Assembly: GCF_017565765.1 (NCBI RefSeq)
Contig: NZ_JAGDYP010000009.1
Location: 37,257-101,256 of the forward strand
Length of the DNA stretch: 64,000 nucleotides
Direction of reading: 5' to 3'
Source: Capnocytophaga bilenii
GTDB taxonomy: Bacteria > Bacteroidota > Bacteroidia > Flavobacteriales > Flavobacteriaceae
The notes under the pieces were generated by a model. The model was not told where the DNA came from and ran no database searches. It saw only the letters and a program-made list of their open reading frames with translations. The position numbers and the translations under genes were made by a program. Of this stretch, positions 26,646 through 34,211 are shown piece after piece (the first letter of the stretch is position 1; each line of letters starts with the position of its first letter).

Positions 26646-26752
26646 TGAGCGAAGGTTGAGCGAAGGTTGAGCGAAGGTTGAGCGAAGGTTGAGCGAAGGA
26701 AAGTCGGCGAGCTGGCACAGCCGAGTATGTGAAGCCCGTGCGGCTCGTACCA
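26646..26752. repeat. AGCGAAGG composite repeat
   Basis: Four perfect 11-base units GAGCGAAGGTT and a fifth partial unit are followed by the end block (core GTCGGCGAGCTGGCACAGCC, GAGTATGTGA) and AGCCCGTGCGGCT. The same layout is inverted at 47568-47707 and expanded at 57661-57850. There are no unique spacers, so it is not a CRISPR. Confidence 0.8.
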
Positions 26753-26766
26753 CCTGAAAAAAATAT

Positions 26767-26797
26767 TTTGTTGTTTTAAATTATTTTATTATTTTTG
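26767..26797 (+). promoter_or_regulatory. promoter of the GNAT gene
   Basis: TATTTTTG (26790-26797) with TTTG (26767-26770) 19 bases upstream. Confidence 0.75.
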
Positions 26798-26800
26798 CAC

Positions 26801-26874
26801 TAAATAATTTGGCATTGGAGTTTGATTTTAAGAGTTGTGAGGGAGTGCCTTTTTTATAAAAACTAAATTATTTA
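26801..26874 (+). promoter_or_regulatory. leader inverted repeat covering the GNAT start codon
   Basis: TAAATAATTTGG (26801-26812) pairs with CTAAATTATTTA (26863-26874), 12 pairs with one wobble. The right arm includes the A of the ATG start and the translation initiation region. If transcription starts about 4-7 bases after the -7 box, the left arm forms the very 5' end of the mRNA, so the fold could hide the start codon. Confidence 0.4.
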
Positions 26875-27494
26875 TGGATTTTCGTTTAGCTGCTGCCGAT
26901 GATGCTAATAAAATAGCTACTTTACTAACCGACGTTTTTGCTAACTATAATATGTATCGCACCGTTCTAAGCAAGCATTTTACCGCCGATAGTAAATACA
27001 TTGACTTTTTGAACAAGATGCATTACGTACAAGCCAAAAGTAATATCCGCAAAGGATATTGCTTGGTAGCCGAAGAAGATGACAATATTATTGCAGTAGC
27101 CATATTGCAAGATTTAAGCAAAACACGCATTACCGTGTGGGATTATATCCGTTCCGGTGCCCTTGATTTGCTGCCCTATAGCAATGTAGTACATCACTTT
27201 TTGCCGTTCTTAGAACGCAGTAGTGAGGCAGCCAAATACAATGTGCCTACAGGAGCGTGGTATTTAGAGAGCTTTTTGGTAAGCCCACAATGGCAAGGAA
27301 AACGCATAGGAGGTAAGTTTTTAGACAAAGCAGTAGTACCCTTGGTAGCTGCCAATGGCGGTCATTACCTAAGCCTCTCTACCAATACAGCTATGAATGT
27401 ATTCTTTTATAAAAAACACGGTTTCAAACAAATAGATAAAGAAGAAATTGAAGGCGTAGAGGTATGGAGCTTGCTGAAAGAACTAAAAAACTAA
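26874..27494 (+). CDS. GNAT-family N-acetyltransferase
   Basis: This 206-residue cytosolic protein has the GNAT acetyl-CoA-binding motif VSPQWQGKRIGGKFLD (about 140-157) and the C-terminal NVFFYKKHGF strand-turn typical of the fold. The acceptor substrate cannot be read from the sequence. The gene has its own promoter and an unusual leader that can pair with its start codon. The DksA-like gene follows after 73 bases. Confidence 0.88.
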   Translation: MDFRLAAADDANKIATLLTDVFANYNMYRTVLSKHFTADSKYIDFLNKMHYVQAKSNIRKGYCLVAEEDDNIIAVAILQDLSKTRITVWDYIRSGALDLLPYSNVVHHFLPFLERSSEAAKYNVPTGAWYLESFLVSPQWQGKRIGGKFLDKAVVPLVAANGGHYLSLSTNTAMNVFFYKKHGFKQIDKEEIEGVEVWSLLKELKN

Positions 27495-27567
27495 GGTGAT
27501 TTCTGCTGAAAAACACGATGCTGAAAAAAATGACAAATGAATGAACCAAATATAAAAAAATAATACT

Positions 27568-27948
27568 ATGGAAGATACAATAAGAGTACGCTATTCTGAT
27601 AAAGAATTAGAAGAATTTAAAGCACTTATAGAAGAAAAAATAAAAAAAGCTCAGAACGATTTAGAACTCATAAAAAGTTCGTATATGAATGGTGCCAGCA
27701 ATGGTACTGATGACACTTCGCCCACGTTTAAAGCTTTTGAAGAGGGCTCTAAGGTTACTAGCAAAGAAGAAAATACCGCACTTGCTATTAGGCAAGAAAA
27801 GTTTATCCGAGACCTTAAAAATGCACTCGTTAGGATAGAAAATAAAACCTATGGCATTTGTCGTGTTACAGGGAAATTGATAGATAAACGCCGACTAATG
27901 GCTGTACCCCACGCCACCCTAAGTATTGAAGCTAAAAATATGCAATAA
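27568..27948 (+). CDS. DksA/TraR-family transcription factor
   Basis: This 126-residue protein has the coiled-coil N-terminus (about 10-90, very Lys/Glu-rich) and the globular end YGICRVTGKLIDKRRLMAVPHATLSIE of the DksA family. DksA binds the RNA polymerase secondary channel and tunes rRNA and stress promoters. Only one Cys of the zinc finger remains, as is normal for Bacteroidota members. The DxxDxA-type tip is not obvious here, so its activity may differ from the enterobacterial protein. Confidence 0.88.
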   Translation: MEDTIRVRYSDKELEEFKALIEEKIKKAQNDLELIKSSYMNGASNGTDDTSPTFKAFEEGSKVTSKEENTALAIRQEKFIRDLKNALVRIENKTYGICRVTGKLIDKRRLMAVPHATLSIEAKNMQ

Positions 27949-28011
27949 AATAGCTACTATAGTATTCAAGAGACCGTCTCAAAAGTCTTAAAACACACAA
28001 TTACACTACAC

Positions 28012-28042
28012 ACTTTGGCAAACTTTAAAAGTTTGCCAAAGT
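28012..28042. repeat. long CTTTGGCAAAG palindrome
   Basis: Perfect 14-base arms ACTTTGGCAAACTT (28012-28025) and AAGTTTGCCAAAGT (28029-28042) leave a three-base loop. It lies between the DksA-like and START-like genes, where it could end the upstream transcript, though no T-run follows. It is the most perfect member of the family in the window. Confidence 0.65.
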
Positions 28043-28244
28043 TAATAACGCCTGATAATCACCCCCTTCCATAGTTCTTCAACCTCCCACCAGCGTGTTA
28101 TAACCACTATCTCCACCTATACACCTATTTTGTAATGTTACCTATATTTTTTATTTTTTAAAAGTACAAAGAGAATAAATTTGAAAAAATATTTTGCACT
28201 ATTAAAAAAATGCTGTATCTTGCGCCCTATAAAAATGAGCCAAT

Positions 28245-28628
28245 ATGGAAACTAAAGAGAAATACGAATTAGAAGTAGATGTCAATGCTTCACGGTCGCT
28301 ATTGTTTCAGTACATAGCTACCCCAGAGGGGCTTGCAGCTTGGTATGCCGATGAGGTGCATTATAAAACTCCTTATTACACCTTTGTATGGGACGGCGTA
28401 GAAGAAAAAGCACTTTTATTACGCAAAAAAGAAGATGATTTGATTCGTTTTCATTGGGAATCTGATGAACAAGCCGATACTTTCTTTGAAATAAAAATAA
28501 AAGTAAATGAAATGACACAAGAAACTTCACTTGTAGTTACCGATTTTGCCCTACTCAACGAAATAGAAGAGGCTAAAAACCTTTGGACAAAGCAAATCAG
28601 TACCTTGAAATTACAAATAGGAGGCTAA
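28245..28628 (+). CDS. START-like/SRPBCC-fold protein
   Basis: This 127-residue protein fits the START-like (AHSA1-related) family: a helix-grip fold with the SRSLLFQYIATPEGLAAWYAD opening and a C-terminal helix (LWTKQISTLKLQIGG). Such proteins bind hydrophobic ligands or act as chaperone partners; its role is not known. It lies 40 bases before the aminotransferase gene and is likely co-transcribed with it and tilS. Confidence 0.8.
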   Translation: METKEKYELEVDVNASRSLLFQYIATPEGLAAWYADEVHYKTPYYTFVWDGVEEKALLLRKKEDDLIRFHWESDEQADTFFEIKIKVNEMTQETSLVVTDFALLNEIEEAKNLWTKQISTLKLQIGG

Positions 28629-28667
28629 AAACTATCTTAATAAAACTTTTGATTATAAAAATAGAGA

Positions 28668-29519
28668 ATGATAAATTATAACGGAAATCTTGTAAGCACT
28701 ACCGAACACTTCCTATCGGTAGATAATCGTGCTTTTAGATATGGTGATGGGGTGTTTGACATTTCTAAATACAGTATGAAAAAGGTGCTTTTTTGGGAAG
28801 ACCACTACTTACGCCTCATGGCTGGAATGCGTATTATGCGTATGGAAATACCAATGAGCTTTTCTATGGAGTACTTAGAAGAGGAAATAGTGCGTACCGT
28901 GACTGCCAATGGGCTGGAAGATAAACAAGCTAAAATACGTATCAGTATTTTCAGACAAAATGGAGGTAATTATACCCCTTTGCACAACCAGATTGATTAC
29001 CTGATAGAAGTAGAAGCATTAGCAGCAGCATTCTACGTACTCAATGACGAAGAATATGAGGTAGAACTCTTCAAAGATTTTTACTTGCAGCCAGACTTGC
29101 TTGCCAATGTAAAGCATACCAATCGTATCGTGAATGTGCTGGGCAGTATATTTGCACAAGAAAATGAATATCAAAACTGTATATTGCTAAACAGCGATAA
29201 AAATATAGCAGGAATGCTAAATGCCAACTTGTTTGTCGTACAAGGCAATACGCTGAAAACACCTCAGCTAAGTGATGGAGCAATGAATGGCATCACTCGT
29301 AAAATACTACTCAAATCACTTAAAAAAGTATCCGACTATGAGGTAGTAGAAACTTCTATATCGCCTTTTGAACTCCAAAAAGCCGATGAACTCTTCATTA
29401 CTAATACGCTGGTAGGAATACAACCTATTACGCAGTATCGCAAAAAAACATATAGTACCGAAGTAGCTAAAAATTTAATAGGAAAACTCAATACAATAGC
29501 CCGTTTTGGGATGAGTTAG
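28668..29519 (+). CDS. PLP-dependent class IV aminotransferase
   Basis: This 283-residue protein belongs to fold-type IV PLP enzymes (branched-chain aminotransferase, D-amino acid aminotransferase, aminodeoxychorismate lyase). It opens with the typical DNRAFRYGDGVFDI and has the candidate PLP lysine in NVKHTNRIVNVLG (about residue 147). The usual EG/EA segment before SNLF is altered to IAGMLNANLFVV, so the acidic residue there is missing. The exact substrate cannot be assigned; many Bacteroidota copies are annotated as 4-amino-4-deoxychorismate lyase-like. It is followed after 11 bases by tilS. Confidence 0.82.
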   Translation: MINYNGNLVSTTEHFLSVDNRAFRYGDGVFDISKYSMKKVLFWEDHYLRLMAGMRIMRMEIPMSFSMEYLEEEIVRTVTANGLEDKQAKIRISIFRQNGGNYTPLHNQIDYLIEVEALAAAFYVLNDEEYEVELFKDFYLQPDLLANVKHTNRIVNVLGSIFAQENEYQNCILLNSDKNIAGMLNANLFVVQGNTLKTPQLSDGAMNGITRKILLKSLKKVSDYEVVETSISPFELQKADELFITNTLVGIQPITQYRKKTYSTEVAKNLIGKLNTIARFGMS

Positions 29520-29530
29520 GAGAATAAACT

Positions 29531-30787
29531 ATGAAAAAGTGGTTGGTAGCAATAAGCGGTGGGGTTGATAGTGTGGTATTAGCCCACTTATTACACTCAC
29601 AAGGGATAGAAATCGTATTGGCACATTGTAATTTTAGCTTGCGCGGTGCCGAAAGTGATGCCGATGAGGCTTTTGTACGCCAATATGCCGCTACTTTGGG
29701 GGTAGCTTTAGAGGTCGTATGCTTCAATACTAAACAGTATGCTAAGGATTGCGGACTGAATACGCAATTGGCAGCCCGCGAATTGCGTTACCGCTGGTTT
29801 GCCGAAATGGCTAAAAAGCACCATTGTAGTGCTATTGCTACAGCACACCACGCCAATGACAACATAGAAACCTTCATCATCAACCTTTCACGAGGTAGTG
29901 GTTTAGACGGCTTGCTGGGGATACCACAACAAACAGCACAACTCGTACGTCCGTTACTACATATGCAGCGAGCGGAGATTCTATCTTATGCGCAACAGCA
30001 CGGACTGCAATGGCGTGAGGATAGCTCAAATCACACCGATAAATACGTTCGCAATCGTATTCGTCATCATATTACACCACAATTGTTGCAAGTACACCCC
30101 AATTTTGTAGCCAATTTTCAGCAAACGCAGGCTTATTTGCAACAAGCCTCCCGATTGATAGATGCCTATATAGCCCAAATTCAAAAACAAGCTTTCTTAA
30201 ATGACACTTTCCCCATAAAAATAGCAGTAAAAGTATTAGAAAATACCCCCGAACGGACATTGGTACTCCACAAGCTATTTTATAAATACGGTTTCCATAA
30301 TCCCCCCGATTTAGAACAACTCTTCTTTAAAGCGGAAGCTGGTAAATATATCGTATCGGCTACACACCAGCTGGTAAAAGACAAGGATTGTGTGTTCCTA
30401 AAAGAGCGCATTGCCCAAGCACAAGAATATACTATTGAACGCAATACAGTAGCCATCAGTGAGCCCATAGCGTTGTGCTTCAACTTTTTAGCTCATCCTA
30501 TTGATAATACTCCCTACTCCATATGCATAGCTGCCGATAAGTTACAATATCCGCTCCTATTACGACACAAGCGTGAAGGCGATGTGTTCTACCCCTTAGG
30601 TTTTGGACGCAAAAAGAAACTCAGTAAGTTTTTTATTGATGAAAAGTACTCGCAGATAGCCCGTGAATCGCAATGGTTGCTGTGCAATGGCGATGGAGCT
30701 ATCATTTGGGTAGTAGGCAAGCGTATGGACAGCCGATTTGCCCCCAACGATACAACTACAGCTGTATTAATGATAGAACAACCATAA
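29531..30787 (+). CDS. tilS: tRNA(Ile)-lysidine synthase
   Basis: This 418-residue enzyme attaches lysine to C34 of the tRNA-Ile that reads AUA, changing both its codon and its charging. The PP-loop ATP motif SGGVDS is at residues 9-14, followed by the HCNFSLRGAESDADE and ATAHHANDNIETF segments of the N-terminal ATPase. The TilS C-terminal domain ends near KFFIDEKYSQIAR. Length fits the long form with the C-terminal domain. It closes the aminotransferase gene cluster, next to the AT-rich island. Confidence 0.95.
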   Translation: MKKWLVAISGGVDSVVLAHLLHSQGIEIVLAHCNFSLRGAESDADEAFVRQYAATLGVALEVVCFNTKQYAKDCGLNTQLAARELRYRWFAEMAKKHHCSAIATAHHANDNIETFIINLSRGSGLDGLLGIPQQTAQLVRPLLHMQRAEILSYAQQHGLQWREDSSNHTDKYVRNRIRHHITPQLLQVHPNFVANFQQTQAYLQQASRLIDAYIAQIQKQAFLNDTFPIKIAVKVLENTPERTLVLHKLFYKYGFHNPPDLEQLFFKAEAGKYIVSATHQLVKDKDCVFLKERIAQAQEYTIERNTVAISEPIALCFNFLAHPIDNTPYSICIAADKLQYPLLLRHKREGDVFYPLGFGRKKKLSKFFIDEKYSQIARESQWLLCNGDGAIIWVVGKRMDSRFAPNDTTTAVLMIEQP

Positions 30788-30900
30788 AGGAAAGTGTTTT
30801 AGACTCTGAAATTAGAGATTTCAAAAATTGCACTTATAGTCGGTATTGATGATTATAGCTATTAAATAAAAAATAATACGCACACGTAAAATTATTTTTA

Positions 30901-30908
30901 TATTTTTG
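30901..30908 (+). promoter_or_regulatory. -7 box of the HipA-like gene pair
   Basis: TATTTTTG fits TAnnTTTG, 26 bases before the TTG start at 30935. No clear -33 element. Confidence 0.55.
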
Positions 30909-30934
30909 CAACGAAAAACTATAAAAACATTCCA

Positions 30935-31756
30935 TTGAAAAGACTGAAAAGCATACAACCCATTTTAAAAAAGTATGATACACAAGGAAGTAGTCCTATT
31001 TTAGTAATGGCAAATGACCTAAAGCAATGGGTGTGTAAATATAGAAATGTAAATCAACTCTTTAATGAATTATTATCGTATCAATTTGCAAAAATATGGC
31101 AGATAAACATACCTGAATGTGCCTTAATAGAAATAGATTATAAGAAACATATAGAGCTGCTTAAAAATAAACGAGGGTTAGAACGACAATTTTTTGAAAG
31201 AGAATGTTTTGGTTCGCTTTTCTTACAGAATGCCATTGATGTTAATAAAACAATATTAATGGATAAAGATATTGTTAGAAGGATTAAGAATAAAAATGAT
31301 TTGCTAAAAATCGCTCTTTTTGATATTTGGTTATCCAACGAAGATAGAACAACAAATAACTACAACTTGTTATTACAAGCAGTAAAAGGAGGGTACTCAA
31401 TTTTGTACATCATTGACAATACGGAGATTTTTAATTCATCAATGGCATATAGCCAATCTTTAGAGCAAATAGCACAATGCGACAGCATACTCAATTCTGA
31501 TTTATCTACATTAGTATTCAAGAATAATAGCGAAATAGTGCGAGAAGTGGAGGTTTTACTGAAAGAATTTCCTATCTTTACAAAGAGTTGCCAAAATAAT
31601 TTAAAATCTATATTAAGTCAAGTTCCCGAAAAATGGCATATAAACTTACAAAGCTATGAAACTAAAATAAATACAATTTTCACAGAAGATTGGCTTAAAA
31701 TTTGTACGCATACATTTAGAGAATATATACAAACATCAATAATTCATAAACCATAA
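30935..31756 (+). CDS. HipA-like kinase (HipA_2 family)
   Basis: This 273-residue protein resembles the compact HipA_2-type Ser/Thr kinases, relatives of the HipA toxin without its N-terminal subdomain. Visible motifs are GSSPILVMANDLKQWVCKY with candidate ATP-binding Lys35; the catalytic loop FDIWLSNEDRTTNNYNLL (D130, D137, N142); and the metal-binding Asp of YIID (161). All key residues seem present. The start is TTG; no better ATG fits. No HTH antitoxin (HipB) is nearby. Instead the gene overlaps its partner by one base (ATAATGG junction). The region is clearly richer in A and T than tilS upstream. The target is unknown. Confidence 0.75.
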   Translation: MKRLKSIQPILKKYDTQGSSPILVMANDLKQWVCKYRNVNQLFNELLSYQFAKIWQINIPECALIEIDYKKHIELLKNKRGLERQFFERECFGSLFLQNAIDVNKTILMDKDIVRRIKNKNDLLKIALFDIWLSNEDRTTNNYNLLLQAVKGGYSILYIIDNTEIFNSSMAYSQSLEQIAQCDSILNSDLSTLVFKNNSEIVREVEVLLKEFPIFTKSCQNNLKSILSQVPEKWHINLQSYETKINTIFTEDWLKICTHTFREYIQTSIIHKP

Positions 31757-32598
31757 TGGAAACCTTATACTGTCCTATCTACTTATCTACAAACGCTCTA
31801 TCGTCAGATAGATTTAGCGTTGGGCTCATTATGGCAAATAGTAATACCTTGTTTTTCAACTATTCTGATGAAAAACTAACAAAAGTGAAAAACTTATTCA
31901 GTAATGAAGCGTTTCTTATTGTAAAACAATATCTAAAATCACTTTATAAAAGTTTTAATACTGATGAAACAGATACTTTATTTACCAGAAAAGAAACATT
32001 GAATAATTGGGTAAATAAACAATATCTATCATACTTAGAAAAATACTCAAACAATCTCATACAATTTGGAGAAACAACAATTGTTGATATAGATCTTAAT
32101 GAAGATATCTTTAAAAAATTCTTTGAAATGTATGTGTTTCGTTATCCTGTATTGATAGATAAAAAAAAGGATATTGATATATTGAAAAAACCACAGACTA
32201 TATCCTTTTATAAAGAAGTGTCCGAAAGAGTTAATATAGATAGAGAAATTACAAATGAAGATTTAAATAGTCTTCTAATTCCTACAAAAGTTGGATTTAT
32301 AGGTAAAAATGAAGTCCCCACAGCAGGAGATATACTTAACTTACAAAAAAGTGTGCAATCTATAAGTAATAATATAAATAGCTTTATATCCCTGATAAAA
32401 GCATTAGACGACAATCAAAATAAGAAAGGAAAATATTATCTTATAGGGGAAGAACCGGACAAAAGACTGAAAGAAAATCATCAACTTTGGAATAACCTTC
32501 GCAATACCAAAATAGTAGATTACGTAGAACTTCAAGATATAGAGGAAATAATCCATTATTTCAGACAGCACGAAGTAACTCCTTTTTTTGATGAATAA
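31756..32598 (+). CDS. partner of HipA-like kinase (DUF3037-like)
   Basis: This 280-residue soluble protein begins YCPIYLSTNALSSDRFSVGLIMAN, which resembles the DUF3037 opening (strand, then R-F-x-V-G-hydrophobic). DUF3037 genes are frequently found beside HipA_2-type kinase genes. The rest is Lys/Asn/Ile-rich and mostly helical, with a basic middle part (about 125-200). I see no DNA-binding or catalytic motif. It shares its first base with the stop of the kinase gene, so translation is probably coupled. It could be the neutraliser, an adaptor or the kinase substrate; the DUF3037 assignment is tentative. Confidence 0.55.
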   Translation: METLYCPIYLSTNALSSDRFSVGLIMANSNTLFFNYSDEKLTKVKNLFSNEAFLIVKQYLKSLYKSFNTDETDTLFTRKETLNNWVNKQYLSYLEKYSNNLIQFGETTIVDIDLNEDIFKKFFEMYVFRYPVLIDKKKDIDILKKPQTISFYKEVSERVNIDREITNEDLNSLLIPTKVGFIGKNEVPTAGDILNLQKSVQSISNNINSFISLIKALDDNQNKKGKYYLIGEEPDKRLKENHQLWNNLRNTKIVDYVELQDIEEIIHYFRQHEVTPFFDE

Positions 32599-32697
32599 TA
32601 TAATTCTGATAACTCAAGGCGGTTAATGTTAATTTTGATTTGTCACATTATAGAGGTTATAGTCGGTACTGGCGGTGTAAGTATTTTTACAAACTTT

Positions 32698-32728
32698 TTT
32701 GCAATATCAAAATAATATTGTACTTTTG
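32698..32728 (+). promoter_or_regulatory. promoter of the Panacea toxin-antitoxin pair
   Basis: TACTTTTG (32721-32728) with TTTG (32698-32701) 19 bases upstream. The start codon is 62 bases downstream, leaving room for an operator, but I see no strong inverted repeat. Confidence 0.7.
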
Positions 32729-32790
32729 CATAGTCAAATCTACTAATTTTCTTTCTATTCATTTTAACTATTATAGATTTTTAAATAATT

Positions 32791-33240
32791 ATGAGTTATA
32801 ACGTTATACAAGTAGCCAATTGGCTAATAGAAAAAGCTAATAATACTGAAAATGGGGACTTTATAACTAACTTAAAACTTCAAAAGTTATTATATTACTT
32901 ACAAGGGTATTATTTAGCAGTTTTTGAAAAACCTCTCTTTGATGATGAGATAGAGGCGTGGCAATATGGACCTGTTGTTCCTAATGCTTATTACGAGTTC
33001 AACGCTTTTGGAAAAAACGCTTTGCAACCTACAAGTGAGGGAATAGCTCAATTTACTAATGATGAGGAGGAGTTGCTCAATGAGGTATTTGAGGTATATA
33101 ATGACTTCTCGGCAGTAGGACTTATGCATCGTACCCATAATGAGCCTACTTGGAAAAATATACCTACTGCTAAAGGAAGTATTATTACTAAGGAAAGAAT
33201 GACTAAATTCTTTAAAACTCGTGTAAATTGGGATGAGTAA
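32791..33240 (+). CDS. Panacea-domain antitoxin (DUF4065/SocA-like)
   Basis: This 149-residue protein is a Panacea (DUF4065) protein. The core NLKLQKLLYYLQGYYLAVFE and the EIEAWQYGPVVPNAYYEF segments (about residues 26-75) are the family signature. Panacea domains act as versatile antitoxins that bind and neutralise unrelated toxins encoded beside them. It is the first gene of a two-gene unit and overlaps the next by 8 bases, the usual arrangement of such pairs. It is AT-rich like the HipA-like genes upstream. Confidence 0.85.
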   Translation: MSYNVIQVANWLIEKANNTENGDFITNLKLQKLLYYLQGYYLAVFEKPLFDDEIEAWQYGPVVPNAYYEFNAFGKNALQPTSEGIAQFTNDEEELLNEVFEVYNDFSAVGLMHRTHNEPTWKNIPTAKGSIITKERMTKFFKTRVNWDE

Positions 33241-33628
33241 GAAAAAAATAAAACCAGTTGAAGAAGATGATAGTGTTGAAAGGAAGTATTTCTATCCTCT
33301 ATTTTCATTCAAACACTTACAAACATCTGTCTCTTATAAAAACAGTAATGACTCTAAATTTTTTGTGGATTTTTTAGAGCGTTTACACAAGTTGAGTGTT
33401 TTAGGCTGGGAAGAAATCAGAAAGTCTCAACGCCACAGTTTTGGAATGGAGAAAATTCCGATAGACAAAATAAAACCTCAATGCCCAAGTTTTATTACTC
33501 CTGACATAAAAGAGTTGCACGTGTTTCGTGCCACTGGCAGCAATAAAGTATTTATAGGACTACAACAAGGTAATATTTTTCACGTTATTTTTATTGAGGC
33601 TGATTTTGGGGATGTGTATAATCATTAA
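33233..33628 (+). CDS. putative toxin paired with a Panacea antitoxin
   Basis: This 131-residue protein begins inside the end of the antitoxin gene (8-base overlap). The N-terminus is charged (KKKIKPVEEDD). The body has SFKHLQTSVSYKN and a C-terminal stretch LHVFRATGSNKVFIGLQQGNIFHVIFIEADFGDVYNH-like in pattern (strand, loop, strand, then Asp/His end), which looks like a small alpha-beta fold similar in pattern to RelE-like or other Panacea-linked toxins. I do not recognise a specific catalytic motif. The toxin role rests on its position and is inference. Confidence 0.6.
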   Translation: MSKKKIKPVEEDDSVERKYFYPLFSFKHLQTSVSYKNSNDSKFFVDFLERLHKLSVLGWEEIRKSQRHSFGMEKIPIDKIKPQCPSFITPDIKELHVFRATGSNKVFIGLQQGNIFHVIFIEADFGDVYNH

Positions 33629-33670
33629 AAAATAAGCAATGCAATTTTTAAACTGTTTTTAAAGTAAAAT

Positions 33671-33702
33671 TTTGTTGCTGAAAATATTTTTTCATACCTT
33701 TG
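33671..33702 (+). promoter_or_regulatory. promoter of the unknown gene pair
   Basis: TACCTTTG (33695-33702) with TTTG (33671-33674) 20 bases upstream; the start codon is 29 bases downstream. Confidence 0.7.
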
Positions 33703-33731
33703 CCTTCTAAATACAACCTTATAAAAATATT

Positions 33732-34211
33732 ATGCCACGAATCTATTATCGCGAGAGAAAACTACATAATGAACCTTTGGAAAATAACGTTATTACAACT
33801 GATATATTCAACGAGATTATTAGGATGGCTTCGTTTATTCCTGAGGGCGAATTGCAAATATTTGAACTACCACAAAAATCTTCTTCTTTCTTTTTCTGGA
33901 AAAACGATAAGGCTTTTAAATATGCGGTTGTTTGGAATACCGAAATGCCTCATACGACCTATGAATATGGCGATTTTTTCCTTCCCAAAGCGCTTGTTTT
34001 TTACGATGTAAAAGACGCTTATTTCCCTTCAGAATATTTTTCAATCGTAAATATAGATGATGCTCTGGAGGTGGGGGTAAGCCGCGCAGGTATCAATACA
34101 GCGTGGTATGAGCAGCCGCTATTGTGGCACAAGGTTACGCAACCTAAATGTATGAGGCGACTTGAAAAATCGGTGAAAGAACTTCACAATATTCTATCTA
34201 AAAACGAATGA
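33732..34211 (+). CDS. hypothetical protein
   Basis: I do not recognise this 159-residue protein. It has no signal peptide or membrane helix and is rich in aromatic residues (SSSFFFWKNDK, DFFLPKALVFYDV). It overlaps the next gene by four bases (ATGA), so the two are translated together. An overlapping frame (33700-34011) is a shadow: the promoter and the overlap both support this one. Confidence 0.6.
   Translation: MPRIYYRERKLHNEPLENNVITTDIFNEIIRMASFIPEGELQIFELPQKSSSFFFWKNDKAFKYAVVWNTEMPHTTYEYGDFFLPKALVFYDVKDAYFPSEYFSIVNIDDALEVGVSRAGINTAWYEQPLLWHKVTQPKCMRRLEKSVKELHNILSKNE

Larger units (their letters stand above)
26470..26873. other. intergenic region with divergent promoters and a composite repeat
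   Basis: The region holds the tRNA-Gln promoter, AT-rich sequence with a short ATTCAAAATTC tract (about 26612-26632), the AGCGAAGG composite repeat and the promoter and leader of the GNAT gene. I see no coding sequence. Confidence 0.6.

Noticed and set aside
26646..26752. Possible CRISPR array
   Set aside because: Units are 11-12 bases and directly tandem without unique spacers, and no cas genes are present.
27568..27948. Loss of zinc-finger cysteines as gene decay in the DksA homologue
   Set aside because: This degenerate finger is usual for Bacteroidota DksA-like proteins and the rest is intact.
33700..34011. 103-codon frame overlapping the unknown gene at 33732
   Set aside because: Its start lies within or next to the -7 box, and the ATGA coupling to the next gene supports the other frame.
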